Source: Paenibacillus sp. TCA20 (lineage in GTDB: Bacteria; Bacillota; Bacilli; Paenibacillales; Paenibacillaceae). Taken from it: a stretch of 64,000 bases of DNA. A model generated the notes under the pieces. That model did no database searches. It saw only the letters and a list, made by a program, of their open reading frames with translations, and was not told where the DNA came from. Location of the stretch: contig NZ_BBIW01000012.1 in assembly GCF_000732325.1 (NCBI RefSeq), positions 1 through 64,000 on the forward strand, given 5' to 3'. Below, in pieces: positions 34,863 through 42,259 of this stretch (position 1 is the first letter of the stretch; every line of letters starts with the position of its first letter). A program made the translations under genes and the position numbers.

Positions 34863-34908
34863 TTGTGATTCGGAATGTATTATTTTATAATGAGTGAAAA
34901 CTCACTCA
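34863..34908 (+). promoter_or_regulatory. Promoter and operator of the TetR gene
   Basis: -35 TTGTGA, 17 bp, -10 TATAAT (34886-34891). Directly after it lies the inverted repeat tgagtgaaaactcactca (34891-34908), placed to block initiation when the TetR protein binds. Confidence 0.75.
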
Positions 34909-34929
34909 AAAAATTAGGGGTGTAACGGT

Positions 34930-35541
34930 TTGCCGCGAACCAAGGAGCAATTTGAAGAAATGCGTAATGCGACCAGAGTTAAAATACAATTAGCTGCAAT
35001 GCAGTTATTCGTTCACCAAGGGTTTGGCTCGACGAATGTTCAACAGATTGCGGATACAGCGGGCATTAGTATTGGGCTCTTATATCGGCATTACAAAACA
35101 AAGGAACAATTATTCAACGAATTGGTAGCCTATGCCTTGGAAGGCTTGAAACGTAATATTGTTTCCTTTGAAGCCGATGTATCCCCGAGACAGATAATGG
35201 AACAGTTTGTCCACGAAATCTACACCGATTTGATCAATGGGGAGGAGCTGGCCAATTTGCTAATTCTTATTAATCAATCGTTACTAGCAGGTGCTGGCAC
35301 GACTTCAATTCAATATGACGAGATCATTCAAGTAAATGGCAAACTGCTTAATTCTACAGCAGAGCTTATTCGTAAAGGGCAGCAGCTTGGAGAGTTTCGC
35401 TCGGGTGATGCATATGAGATGTCCGTCTTTTTTTATGCGTCGGTCCAGGGTCTGGCTGAGATGAAGGTACTGCTGAAGAGTCGTTTTATCATGCCTTCAC
35501 CCGCTGTCCTCACCGCATTTTTATTCAAGGAAAGGGAGTGA
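34930..35541 (+). CDS. TetR family transcriptional regulator
   Basis: TTG 34930 with aggggtg 9 nt upstream opens 203 residues. The HTH is clear (ATRVKIQLAAMQLFVHQGFG, T-N-V-Q-Q-I-A-D-T-A-G-I-S-I-G-L-L-Y-R-H-Y-K). The C-terminal domain binds an unknown ligand. It lies directly downstream of its predicted operator and is transcribed with the next gene, a GNAT enzyme, whose SD overlaps its stop codon. Confidence 0.9.
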   Translation: MPRTKEQFEEMRNATRVKIQLAAMQLFVHQGFGSTNVQQIADTAGISIGLLYRHYKTKEQLFNELVAYALEGLKRNIVSFEADVSPRQIMEQFVHEIYTDLINGEELANLLILINQSLLAGAGTTSIQYDEIIQVNGKLLNSTAELIRKGQQLGEFRSGDAYEMSVFFYASVQGLAEMKVLLKSRFIMPSPAVLTAFLFKERE

Positions 35542-35557
35542 TTTTATCGCGATTCGT

Positions 35558-36148
35558 GTGGTTAGAGCAGATCAAGCTCAGTTTGATGTGAGAGGTGAGA
35601 TCTCCGAAATATTTGCAGATGGGTTCTCACAGTGGTTAGGGTACTTCTCCAAAGATAAGAACAAGATTGCAGCAGCATTTGCTCATATGTTTATTCTGAA
35701 TCAATTCTACGTAGCTGTATCCGAAGGAAAAGTAGTCGGTATAGCTGCTTGTACAAACGGAATATCACACTCCGTCAAGCTGGATAGAACAGAGCTCCGC
35801 AAGCATTTGGGCATATATAAAGGCAGTCTTGCCGGTGTTTTTCTAAAGAAGGAGTTTGAAGCTCCTTATATAAATTTCCCGCCAGGCGCAGGTTCTATCG
35901 AATTTATAGGAACAAGTGTTGAATATAGAGGTAAAGGTATTGCTTCACAGCTGGTACAGTATATTCTTGAGCATACACCATATCAAATATACTTGATTGA
36001 AGAAGTCGCAGATACCAATATTCCGGCCATGAAGTTGTATCAAAAATTAGGCTTTGAAGTATATAAAAGCAAGCCAATACCCGTAAAAAGGGCTGAGAAA
36101 ATAGGCATCAATCAGATTGTGTCATTGAAATATACGAAAAATGATTAA
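35558..36148 (+). CDS. GNAT acetyltransferase, possibly initiated at an ATC codon
   Basis: The protein has the GNAT core: E-F-I-G-T-S-V-E-Y-R-G-K-G-I-A-S-Q-L (acetyl-CoA loop) and AMKLYQKLGFEVYKS. SD aaagggag (35531-35538) fits an in-frame ATC at 35546 (spacing 7), which would give the typical GNAT beginning (M)AIRVVRADQ. The first GTG, used for these coordinates, is 19 nt from the SD. So initiation is at a near-cognate codon, or an ATG was mutated or miscalled. Likely the operon partner and target of the TetR gene. Confidence 0.8.
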   Translation: MVRADQAQFDVRGEISEIFADGFSQWLGYFSKDKNKIAAAFAHMFILNQFYVAVSEGKVVGIAACTNGISHSVKLDRTELRKHLGIYKGSLAGVFLKKEFEAPYINFPPGAGSIEFIGTSVEYRGKGIASQLVQYILEHTPYQIYLIEEVADTNIPAMKLYQKLGFEVYKSKPIPVKRAEKIGINQIVSLKYTKND

Positions 36149-36164
36149 ATACACCACCTAACTT

Positions 36165-36190
36165 GAAGGCGCTTGTTGCCTTCTTTTTTT
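36165..36190 (+). terminator. Rho-independent terminator
   Basis: gaaggc and gccttc form a short GC-rich stem, followed by T7. Confidence 0.78.
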
Positions 36191-36304
36191 GTTGTACATC
36201 AAATGACGAAGAGACTTATGAAGTGAAACTGTCGCTCATTAATGGTATCATTGCAGTTACAAGAATTGAAACGTGAAAAGCCAGAAGGAAGGTAACAAAG
36301 CGAC

Positions 36305-38086
36305 ATGACGACAATGCTGAATCGGAAGAAAATTAAACTGCTGTGTGGCAAGAAGTTCTATGAACGTGGTGAAGAGTACTATAATGCAGGCATGGTAGGT
36401 ATTACTTTATCGGACGCATCGGCGGGCAATTTTCAGGCGGTTGTTAAAGGCGGCGGCAGAAATAAATATGATGTCTCGATCCAAATGAATGCCGGAGGCG
36501 ATGTGGAAGCGCAGTGCACTTGCCCTGCCTACACCAATTACAATTATTATTGCAAGCATATTGCGGCTGTCCTTCTTCAGATCAGCGAGATGCAGCAGGA
36601 GGGGCGGATTGAAGTGAAGTCTTACCCTTCGTTGCTTCATCCCGAGACCGTCGTTCCAGAGGGACGTTTAACCCCGCGCTTTCACAGAGAAGCGAGTGAG
36701 GAGCAGCTTATAGAGGATGTGCTTGCCCTCTTCAGCAGCACGAGCCGAGTGAGTCCGGAAGCCAAATATATTATGGAGACAAGAGAGCCTCTTCGCATAG
36801 AGTATTTGATCAGGCCTGTTCCATACGGTTTGAATAAGCAGATGATCGGGCTGGAGATGAAGCTTGGAGCGAAGCGCTTGTATATCGTTCAGCAGATGAA
36901 GCAGTTTCTTAGCCGGATGCAGCATGGGGGATCGTATGTCTTCTCGAAGAATTTCACCTATAACCCCGAAGCTCATTATTTCAGACCTCATGACGAAGCG
37001 GTGTTGAAAGAGCTCATCCAATTGGAGCGTCAGGAGGAGATGTATCACGAATCGATAAACTCCTATCCGGGACGTGGCAGAAACCAGGACAGGCTGCTGC
37101 TGATTCCTCCGCTGGCATGGGAGCGAATCGCGCCCCTGCTCCAGAATGTACCAGAGGCATATACGCAGCAGGAGGAGCAGATATTCAGCGGCGTATCCTG
37201 TACAGGCAGCCTGCTGCCCCTGGATTTTGAATTTACGAAGTCGGACACAGATGCAGGCTATGAGCTGACGGCTATGGGGATTCGCGATGTACTGATCCTG
37301 CCGGAATATCGGATGACGCTAAAGAACGGTATTTTCTATAAAATGTCGGAGGAATCCGTCAGCCAGATCGCGGGCTTACAGGAGAAGCTCTCACGTGTTC
37401 ATATTCCCAAGCTCACGATACCTGCCAAGCAGATGAGCCCTTACATGGAGAAGGTCGTTCCGGGTCTGATGCGGCTCGGGCGAGTGCACCTGGCAGAGGA
37501 AGTGTCCAGCCACATGGTTCAAGTGCCGATGAAGGCAAGGCTGTATCTGGATCGCGTTCGGGACAAGCTGCTGGCGAGTCTCGAGTTCCAGTACGGAGAT
37601 GTCGTGATCAATCCGCTGGAGGAGAAGGCGAGGCTCCCGGAGAACAAGATCATTATTCGAGATAAGCCGCAAGAGGAACAAATTATCCGGCTCATGCAAA
37701 CGAGTGATTTTACTCAGACGGAATCTGGATATTACCTGGAGAATGAGGATGCGGAGTTTGATTTTCTGTATTACACGATGCCTCAGCTTGAGCAGCTACT
37801 TGATGTATATGCCACTTCAGCGGTGAAGATCAGAGTACTGTCCGAGCCGATTGCTCCGAAGATTCATATGGACATGGATGAGCGCACCGATTGGATGGAA
37901 TTCAAATTTGATATTAACGGAATACCGGTGAATGAAATTAAGCACGTGATCGAGAGCGTGGAAGCCAAAAGAAGATATCATAAGCTGTCGAATGGCGCAC
38001 TCATGCCCTTATCAGCACCAGCCTTTCAAGAGATGGTGAGGCTCATGAACGATATGGGCTTTCGCAAGGGAGAGATCGAGGACTGA
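36305..38086 (+). CDS. SWIM zinc-finger / SNF2-associated N-terminal part of a DEAD-box helicase
   Basis: The 593-residue ORF has a SWIM zinc finger (C71-x-C73-x9-C83-x-H85) that probably binds DNA or protein, followed by the bacterial SNF2-helicase-associated domain. It ends with TGA, and the following ORF continues in the same frame with the ATPase half. Related proteins are single chains of about 1,050-1,100 residues. So the TGA is a nonsense mutation, an error, or a real split. ATG 36305 has a weak SD (aaggaaggtaac). Alone this half has no ATPase motifs. Confidence 0.82.
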   Translation: MTTMLNRKKIKLLCGKKFYERGEEYYNAGMVGITLSDASAGNFQAVVKGGGRNKYDVSIQMNAGGDVEAQCTCPAYTNYNYYCKHIAAVLLQISEMQQEGRIEVKSYPSLLHPETVVPEGRLTPRFHREASEEQLIEDVLALFSSTSRVSPEAKYIMETREPLRIEYLIRPVPYGLNKQMIGLEMKLGAKRLYIVQQMKQFLSRMQHGGSYVFSKNFTYNPEAHYFRPHDEAVLKELIQLERQEEMYHESINSYPGRGRNQDRLLLIPPLAWERIAPLLQNVPEAYTQQEEQIFSGVSCTGSLLPLDFEFTKSDTDAGYELTAMGIRDVLILPEYRMTLKNGIFYKMSEESVSQIAGLQEKLSRVHIPKLTIPAKQMSPYMEKVVPGLMRLGRVHLAEEVSSHMVQVPMKARLYLDRVRDKLLASLEFQYGDVVINPLEEKARLPENKIIIRDKPQEEQIIRLMQTSDFTQTESGYYLENEDAEFDFLYYTMPQLEQLLDVYATSAVKIRVLSEPIAPKIHMDMDERTDWMEFKFDINGIPVNEIKHVIESVEAKRRYHKLSNGALMPLSAPAFQEMVRLMNDMGFRKGEIED

Positions 38087-38089
38087 ATC

Positions 38090-39601
38090 ATGAAGCTTCC
38101 GGTCGCTGCAGGACTCCGTGTGATGGACCGGGATCTGGGAGACCAAGTACAGTTTGGCAGCAGATTGAAGGAATTCATGGAGAATCTCGCCCATCCTGAA
38201 CATATGGATTTCCCTGTTCCTGCCCGGCTGGCTCCTATTCTGCGAGACTATCAGAAGCAGGGATATCTGTGGATGAAGACGCTGGCCTCCTATCGGTTTG
38301 GAGGCATTCTGGCAGACGATATGGGGCTAGGCAAAACGCTGCAGAGCATCACCTACATCGTGTCTGAGCTTCAAGCCATCCGCGAGCATAAGCAGCCTGT
38401 AATGATCGCTGCGCCTGCCTCACTTATTTACAATTGGAAGAATGAGCTAGAGAAGTTTGCTCCAGAACTCACGACCGTCATCGTAGACGGAAGTAAGCCA
38501 GATCGGCTGAGAATGATCCGCGAGCATCATGCGGTAGATGTACTTATCACATCTTATCCGCTTCTGCGAATGGATGCGGATATGTATAGTGAACGGCATT
38601 TCCATACCTTTATTATGGATGAAGCCCAGGCGTTCAAGAATTATGCAACCCAAACCGCACATGCGGTAAAAGCAATAAATGCGAGACACCGGTTTGCACT
38701 TACCGGGACACCCATTGAGAACAGCCTTGAAGAACTGTGGTCCATCTTTGACGTTGTATTTCCGGAGCTGTTTCAGGGGCGAAAGGCCTTCAACGAGTTA
38801 TCAAGAGAAGCTATTGCCCGCAGAATTCGTCCATTCCTCCTCCGCCGAGTCAAGGCAGATGTACTTGCGGAGCTGCCGGAGAAGATCGAATCCTTGCACA
38901 CTTCCGAGCTGCTGACCGAGCAGAAGAAGCTCTATGTTGCCTTCTTGGCCAAGCTGCGGGCTGAGACCGTGAAGCATCTGAGCGAGAAGCAGTTCGATAA
39001 GAATCGAATCAAGATCCTGGCCGGCCTAACCCGGCTAAGACAGCTGTGCTGCCACCCAGGGCTGTTTGTGGAAGGCTATCAAGGCAGCTCTGCGAAGTTC
39101 GAGCAATTGATGGAGCTGATCGAAGAAAGCCGGAGCGCGGGCAAAAGGGTGCTGCTCTTCTCACAATTTACAGAAATGCTGGGCATCATCGGCAGGGAGC
39201 TCGGAGCTCAGGGTATTCCGTTCTTTTATCTGGATGGACAGACACCAGGCCAAGAGCGTGTTGAAATGTGTCAGCGATTTAATGAGGGAGAGAGGGACTT
39301 CTTCCTCATATCGCTTAAAGCCGGGGGTACGGGACTTAACTTGACGGGGGCTGATACCGTCATTCTGTATGATCTGTGGTGGAACCCTGCGGTAGAGGAC
39401 CAGGCAGCGAGCCGGGCACACCGGATGGGACAGAAGAATGTGGTTCAGGTCATCCGGCTGGTGAGCCGCGGTACCGTAGAGGACAAGATGTATGAGCTTC
39501 AGCAGCGTAAGAAAAATCTCATAGAAGAAGTGATTCAGCCAGGTCAGGAATCATCATCCACCTTAAGTGAGGAAGAAATCCGCGAAATACTGGCGATATA
39601 G
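38090..39601 (+). CDS. SNF2 family helicase ATPase part
   Basis: The 503-residue ORF holds the complete motor: Walker A D-D-M-G-L-G-K-T (near residue 82), DEAQ box (near 176), A-L-T-G-T-P-I-E-N-S, and the C-terminal helicase with LISLKAGGTGLNLTGADTVI and DQAASRAHRMGQ. It should use ATP to translocate on dsDNA and remodel protein-DNA complexes. The ATG lies 3 nt after the TGA of the SWIM ORF, in the same frame, with gagg 9 nt upstream, so re-initiation is conceivable. Confidence 0.88.
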   Translation: MKLPVAAGLRVMDRDLGDQVQFGSRLKEFMENLAHPEHMDFPVPARLAPILRDYQKQGYLWMKTLASYRFGGILADDMGLGKTLQSITYIVSELQAIREHKQPVMIAAPASLIYNWKNELEKFAPELTTVIVDGSKPDRLRMIREHHAVDVLITSYPLLRMDADMYSERHFHTFIMDEAQAFKNYATQTAHAVKAINARHRFALTGTPIENSLEELWSIFDVVFPELFQGRKAFNELSREAIARRIRPFLLRRVKADVLAELPEKIESLHTSELLTEQKKLYVAFLAKLRAETVKHLSEKQFDKNRIKILAGLTRLRQLCCHPGLFVEGYQGSSAKFEQLMELIEESRSAGKRVLLFSQFTEMLGIIGRELGAQGIPFFYLDGQTPGQERVEMCQRFNEGERDFFLISLKAGGTGLNLTGADTVILYDLWWNPAVEDQAASRAHRMGQKNVVQVIRLVSRGTVEDKMYELQQRKKNLIEEVIQPGQESSSTLSEEEIREILAI

Positions 39602-39625
39602 CATAGATGATCCTGCATAAAAGAA

Positions 39626-39678
39626 AAGGATAGAATCGACAGATACCCGCCGTTGTACAGGTATTCGATTCTATCCTT
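39626..39678. terminator. Bidirectional terminator
   Basis: aaggatagaatcg and cgattctatcctt form a perfect 13-bp stem, with A and T flanks; inner bases pair further. It serves the SNF2 gene and the convergent DUF896 gene. Confidence 0.82.
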
Positions 39679-39686
39679 ATTTTGCT

Positions 39687-39923
39687 TTAATTGAGCTTTG
39701 ATTTATCCTGCTGCTGCTCGAGCTTGAGCTTCTCCGGAGTAACGTCATCTCCGTTCGGATCTACGATGGTCAGTCCGGATATCGTGGACAATACCTGTCC
39801 GCGGATCGCCTTCAAATATTCCTCACGAAGCGCCTTCTGTTCGGTAATTTCCTCCGCTGTCAGGCCTTCTTTCTTCTGTTTGCGGCTCAGCTCATTAATT
39901 CTATTTAATGAAGGGATCTCCAT
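39687..39923 (-). CDS. DUF896 / UPF0291 family protein
   Basis: The 78-residue protein has the family pattern SLNRINELSRKQKKEGLTAE, E-E-I-x-E-Q-x-A-L-R-E-E-Y-L-K-A-I-R. These are small helical proteins of Firmicutes (YnzC/YneR-like neighbourhoods), some linked to SOS or cell division; the function is unsettled. SD aaaggaag lies upstream of ATG 39923. Confidence 0.9.
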   Translation of the reverse strand: MEIPSLNRINELSRKQKKEGLTAEEITEQKALREEYLKAIRGQVLSTISGLTIVDPNGDDVTPEKLKLEQQQDKSKLN

Positions 39924-40020
39924 GGTATCAGCCTTCCTTTCAAGCTACATTGTATCCTGACAGTTTACTGTATGATACGGCTTATTGCAACCCGAAGGGT
40001 AGAAGATAGGCTGTTATCTG

Positions 40021-40671
40021 CTACTCTATAGCTTTGGTTCTGAGCAGCGTAATACTCATTGCAATAAATATGAACCCTGTCGCTTTGTTAAGGATCGTCT
40101 TCATCTTGACGTTATTTCTCAGTTTACCCGTTGCTGTGGACGAGAAGGCGGCGATCAGGATGCTCCAGATTCCTCCGGTCAAGCAATATGTAAGACCAAG
40201 CACTACAAAAGGCAGTGGCGAAGCATCGCTGCCCGGGGCAATAAATTGCGGCATAAATGCGAGAAAAAACATGGCGACTTTAGGATTGGTTACATTCGTG
40301 AAAAGGCCTTGTGTAAATATTTTGGAATTCGATAACTCGGAAGGCGTATCTACAGGTCCACCATGAGACTTAGCCTTAGGCGATGCCTTGTCGATCAGCA
40401 TTCGAATGCCGAGATACGCTAGATAAATTGCACCTACAACCTTGATGACATTGAACAGAACAGCAGAGCTCATCAAGATCACGGATAAACCGAACGCAGC
40501 AAGCAGTGTATGCACAACGCCCCCTGCCGTAATGCCAAGCGCCGAAACAATGCCCGCCCGCTTCCCCTGAGCCACACTTCTGCCAAGAACATACATCGTA
40601 TCAGGCCCTGGCGTAATATTGAGCAGGATGGACGAGATCAGAAATACTTCGAAGTTAATAATACCCAGCAT
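40021..40671 (-). CDS. LysE family amino-acid exporter
   Basis: ATG 40671 (aaggaggg 7 nt upstream) gives 216 residues, starting M-L-G-I-I-N-F-E. It shows the LysE/RhtB signature N-I-T-P-G-P-D-T-M-Y-V-L-G-R-S-x-A-Q-G and about six membrane helices. It probably exports amino acids or homoserine lactone-like compounds. Transcribed away from the thiamine riboswitch. Confidence 0.9.
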   Translation of the reverse strand: MLGIINFEVFLISSILLNITPGPDTMYVLGRSVAQGKRAGIVSALGITAGGVVHTLLAAFGLSVILMSSAVLFNVIKVVGAIYLAYLGIRMLIDKASPKAKSHGGPVDTPSELSNSKIFTQGLFTNVTNPKVAMFFLAFMPQFIAPGSDASPLPFVVLGLTYCLTGGIWSILIAAFSSTATGKLRNNVKMKTILNKATGFIFIAMSITLLRTKAIE

Positions 40672-40736
40672 GTGGAGCCCTCCTTTGTTGTAAATATCAT
40701 AATTCATGTTTACCAATTTGTGTAGACAATCGAGTC

Positions 40737-40764
40737 TTTACAAAACAGGAGAAAGCAGTATAAT
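40737..40764 (+). promoter_or_regulatory. Promoter of the thiamine-precursor transport operon
   Basis: TTTACA, 16 bp, TATAAT, about 35 bp before the riboswitch aptamer. Confidence 0.55.
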
Positions 40765-40795
40765 GGGTTACGATTGGAACAGCATAATCGAAATA

Positions 40796-40905
40796 CAGCA
40801 CTAGGGGTGCCTTAACTGGCTGAGAGACCAATACGTCGATGATATGGACGATGGCGGTTAACCCTTTACACCCGATCTAGATCATACTAGCGTGGGGAAG
40901 TGCGG
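40796..40905 (+). ncRNA. TPP (THI-element) riboswitch
   Basis: The aptamer shows aggggtgcc, the invariant ctgagag, the accctttacaccc pairing region, gatctagatcatactagcg and ggggaag. All are conserved THI-box elements. It binds thiamine pyrophosphate and controls the terminator at 40997. Confidence 0.95.
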
Positions 40906-40996
40906 GGATATGAAATGATATAGGCCCGGAACCGGCATCCGATCTGACACAAGCTTCAGTTCAGATCAAGCAAAATTCAGGGCATTACATTTTATT

Positions 40997-41030
40997 GAGC
41001 TGCACTCACTCAGGGGTGCAGCTCTTTTTT
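40997..41030 (+). terminator. Riboswitch expression-platform terminator
   Basis: gagctgcac and tgcagctc form the stem, followed by T6. TPP binding should favour this hairpin and turn off the transport genes. Confidence 0.85.
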
Positions 41031-41068
41031 GTGTTGTTTCAGCAATACGAACCTGAGGAGATGGAGTA

Positions 41069-41677
41069 ATGAGTACAGAAGTATGTGGAACAAGTCGAAT
41101 CGTGGGCTGTCGTTTTTCGCTATATCCGATGAGCGATCGGTTTGTTGATATTATTCTTGGTGCAATCCAAGAGGCGGATACCTCCAAGGTATGGACAGAG
41201 ACCGGTGATGTAAGTACCTGCGTACGCGGCAGGCTTGAGCATGTTTTTGACGTTATGAAGGCGATTTATCTGCATGCAGCCAAGACAGGCGAGCACGTGG
41301 TGTTCAGCGGCACCTTCTCTATTGGCTGTCCGGGTGATTCGGCGGGTGATGTATACATGTCAGAGGATGCTGTCCGAATGAATGAAGACATCGTATCCTC
41401 TATCCGTATTGAAGGAGCAGCGGAATATGCCCTATACGCTCTCGGAGAGCCGGAATACATGAAGAAGATTGCGAACGTCGTTGATATTGCGAAGGAGGAT
41501 GGCAGCTACGGCGGAGGTATTCATTACGCTACACGCCTAGAAGGGGATGTACATACGATCTTCAAGACACTGGAGCAATCCTTTGAAGTGACGCAGGAAT
41601 CGGTGTCCCATGTCGTAATGACCGTAACGCTGTCCTGCAACAGTCCTTCTAATAAGAAGCAAGGGAAGGCGGAATAA
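41069..41677 (+). CDS. ykoF: YkoF-type thiamine/HMP-binding protein
   Basis: The 202-residue protein has two YkoF repeats (GCRFSLYPMSDRFVDIILGA...DVSTCVRGRLEHVFDVMKAI and ...IHYATRLEGDVHTIFKTLEQ), which bind thiamine or its pyrimidine precursor HMP. In B. subtilis ykoFEDC is a TPP-riboswitch-controlled HMP/thiamine uptake system. SD ctgaggagatgg precedes ATG 41069. The next gene starts 3 nt after its stop. Confidence 0.9.
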   Translation: MSTEVCGTSRIVGCRFSLYPMSDRFVDIILGAIQEADTSKVWTETGDVSTCVRGRLEHVFDVMKAIYLHAAKTGEHVVFSGTFSIGCPGDSAGDVYMSEDAVRMNEDIVSSIRIEGAAEYALYALGEPEYMKKIANVVDIAKEDGSYGGGIHYATRLEGDVHTIFKTLEQSFEVTQESVSHVVMTVTLSCNSPSNKKQGKAE

Positions 41678-41680
41678 CGT

Positions 41681-42259
41681 ATGGGAGCCTGGAAGCTGCG
41701 TGACATTATCGTATTAAGCTCATTGTCCGTTGTATTTGCCGTCATTTATCTCGTATTTTTACAAATTGGCAATCTGCTCACCGGTGTCATGGGACCGATG
41801 GGTTATGAGGTGATCTTCGGAATCTGGTTCATTGTCTCCATTATTGCTGCCTATATTATCCGCAAGCCAGGGGCGGCCTTTTTGTCCGAAACTATTGCTG
41901 GCATTATTGAAGTACTGATTGGAAACACAACCGGTCCTATTCTTATCGTATCGGCGATGATTCAAGGTCTTGGAGCAGAAATGGTCTTTGCAGCGGTTCG
42001 TTATCGTAAATATTCGCTGCCCGTCCTGATGCTGTCAGGTATAGGGGCAGCAGTGTTCAGCTTCGCCTGGGGCTACTTCCGGTCCGGCTTTGCTGCATTA
42101 TCACCTGAATTTGTCATCGCCATGCTGGCGGTACGGATCATCAGCGGAGCAATTCTGGCCGGTCTGCTCGGAAAATGGATTGCGGATGCACTGGTTCGTA
42201 CGGGTGTGCTGCGAAGCTTCCCGGTTGCCAAAGCAGCAGCCCGGTCACACAAAGCATAA
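41681..42259 (+). CDS. ykoE: YkoE-type ECF transporter S component
   Basis: The 192-residue membrane protein has six helices; the S-component pattern includes LRDIIVLSSLSVVFAVIYLV and TIAGIIEVLIGNTTGP. It captures the thiamine precursor and hands it to the energising unit. Its stop overlaps the next ATG by one base (TAATG), so translation is coupled. Confidence 0.92.
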   Translation: MGAWKLRDIIVLSSLSVVFAVIYLVFLQIGNLLTGVMGPMGYEVIFGIWFIVSIIAAYIIRKPGAAFLSETIAGIIEVLIGNTTGPILIVSAMIQGLGAEMVFAAVRYRKYSLPVLMLSGIGAAVFSFAWGYFRSGFAALSPEFVIAMLAVRIISGAILAGLLGKWIADALVRTGVLRSFPVAKAAARSHKA

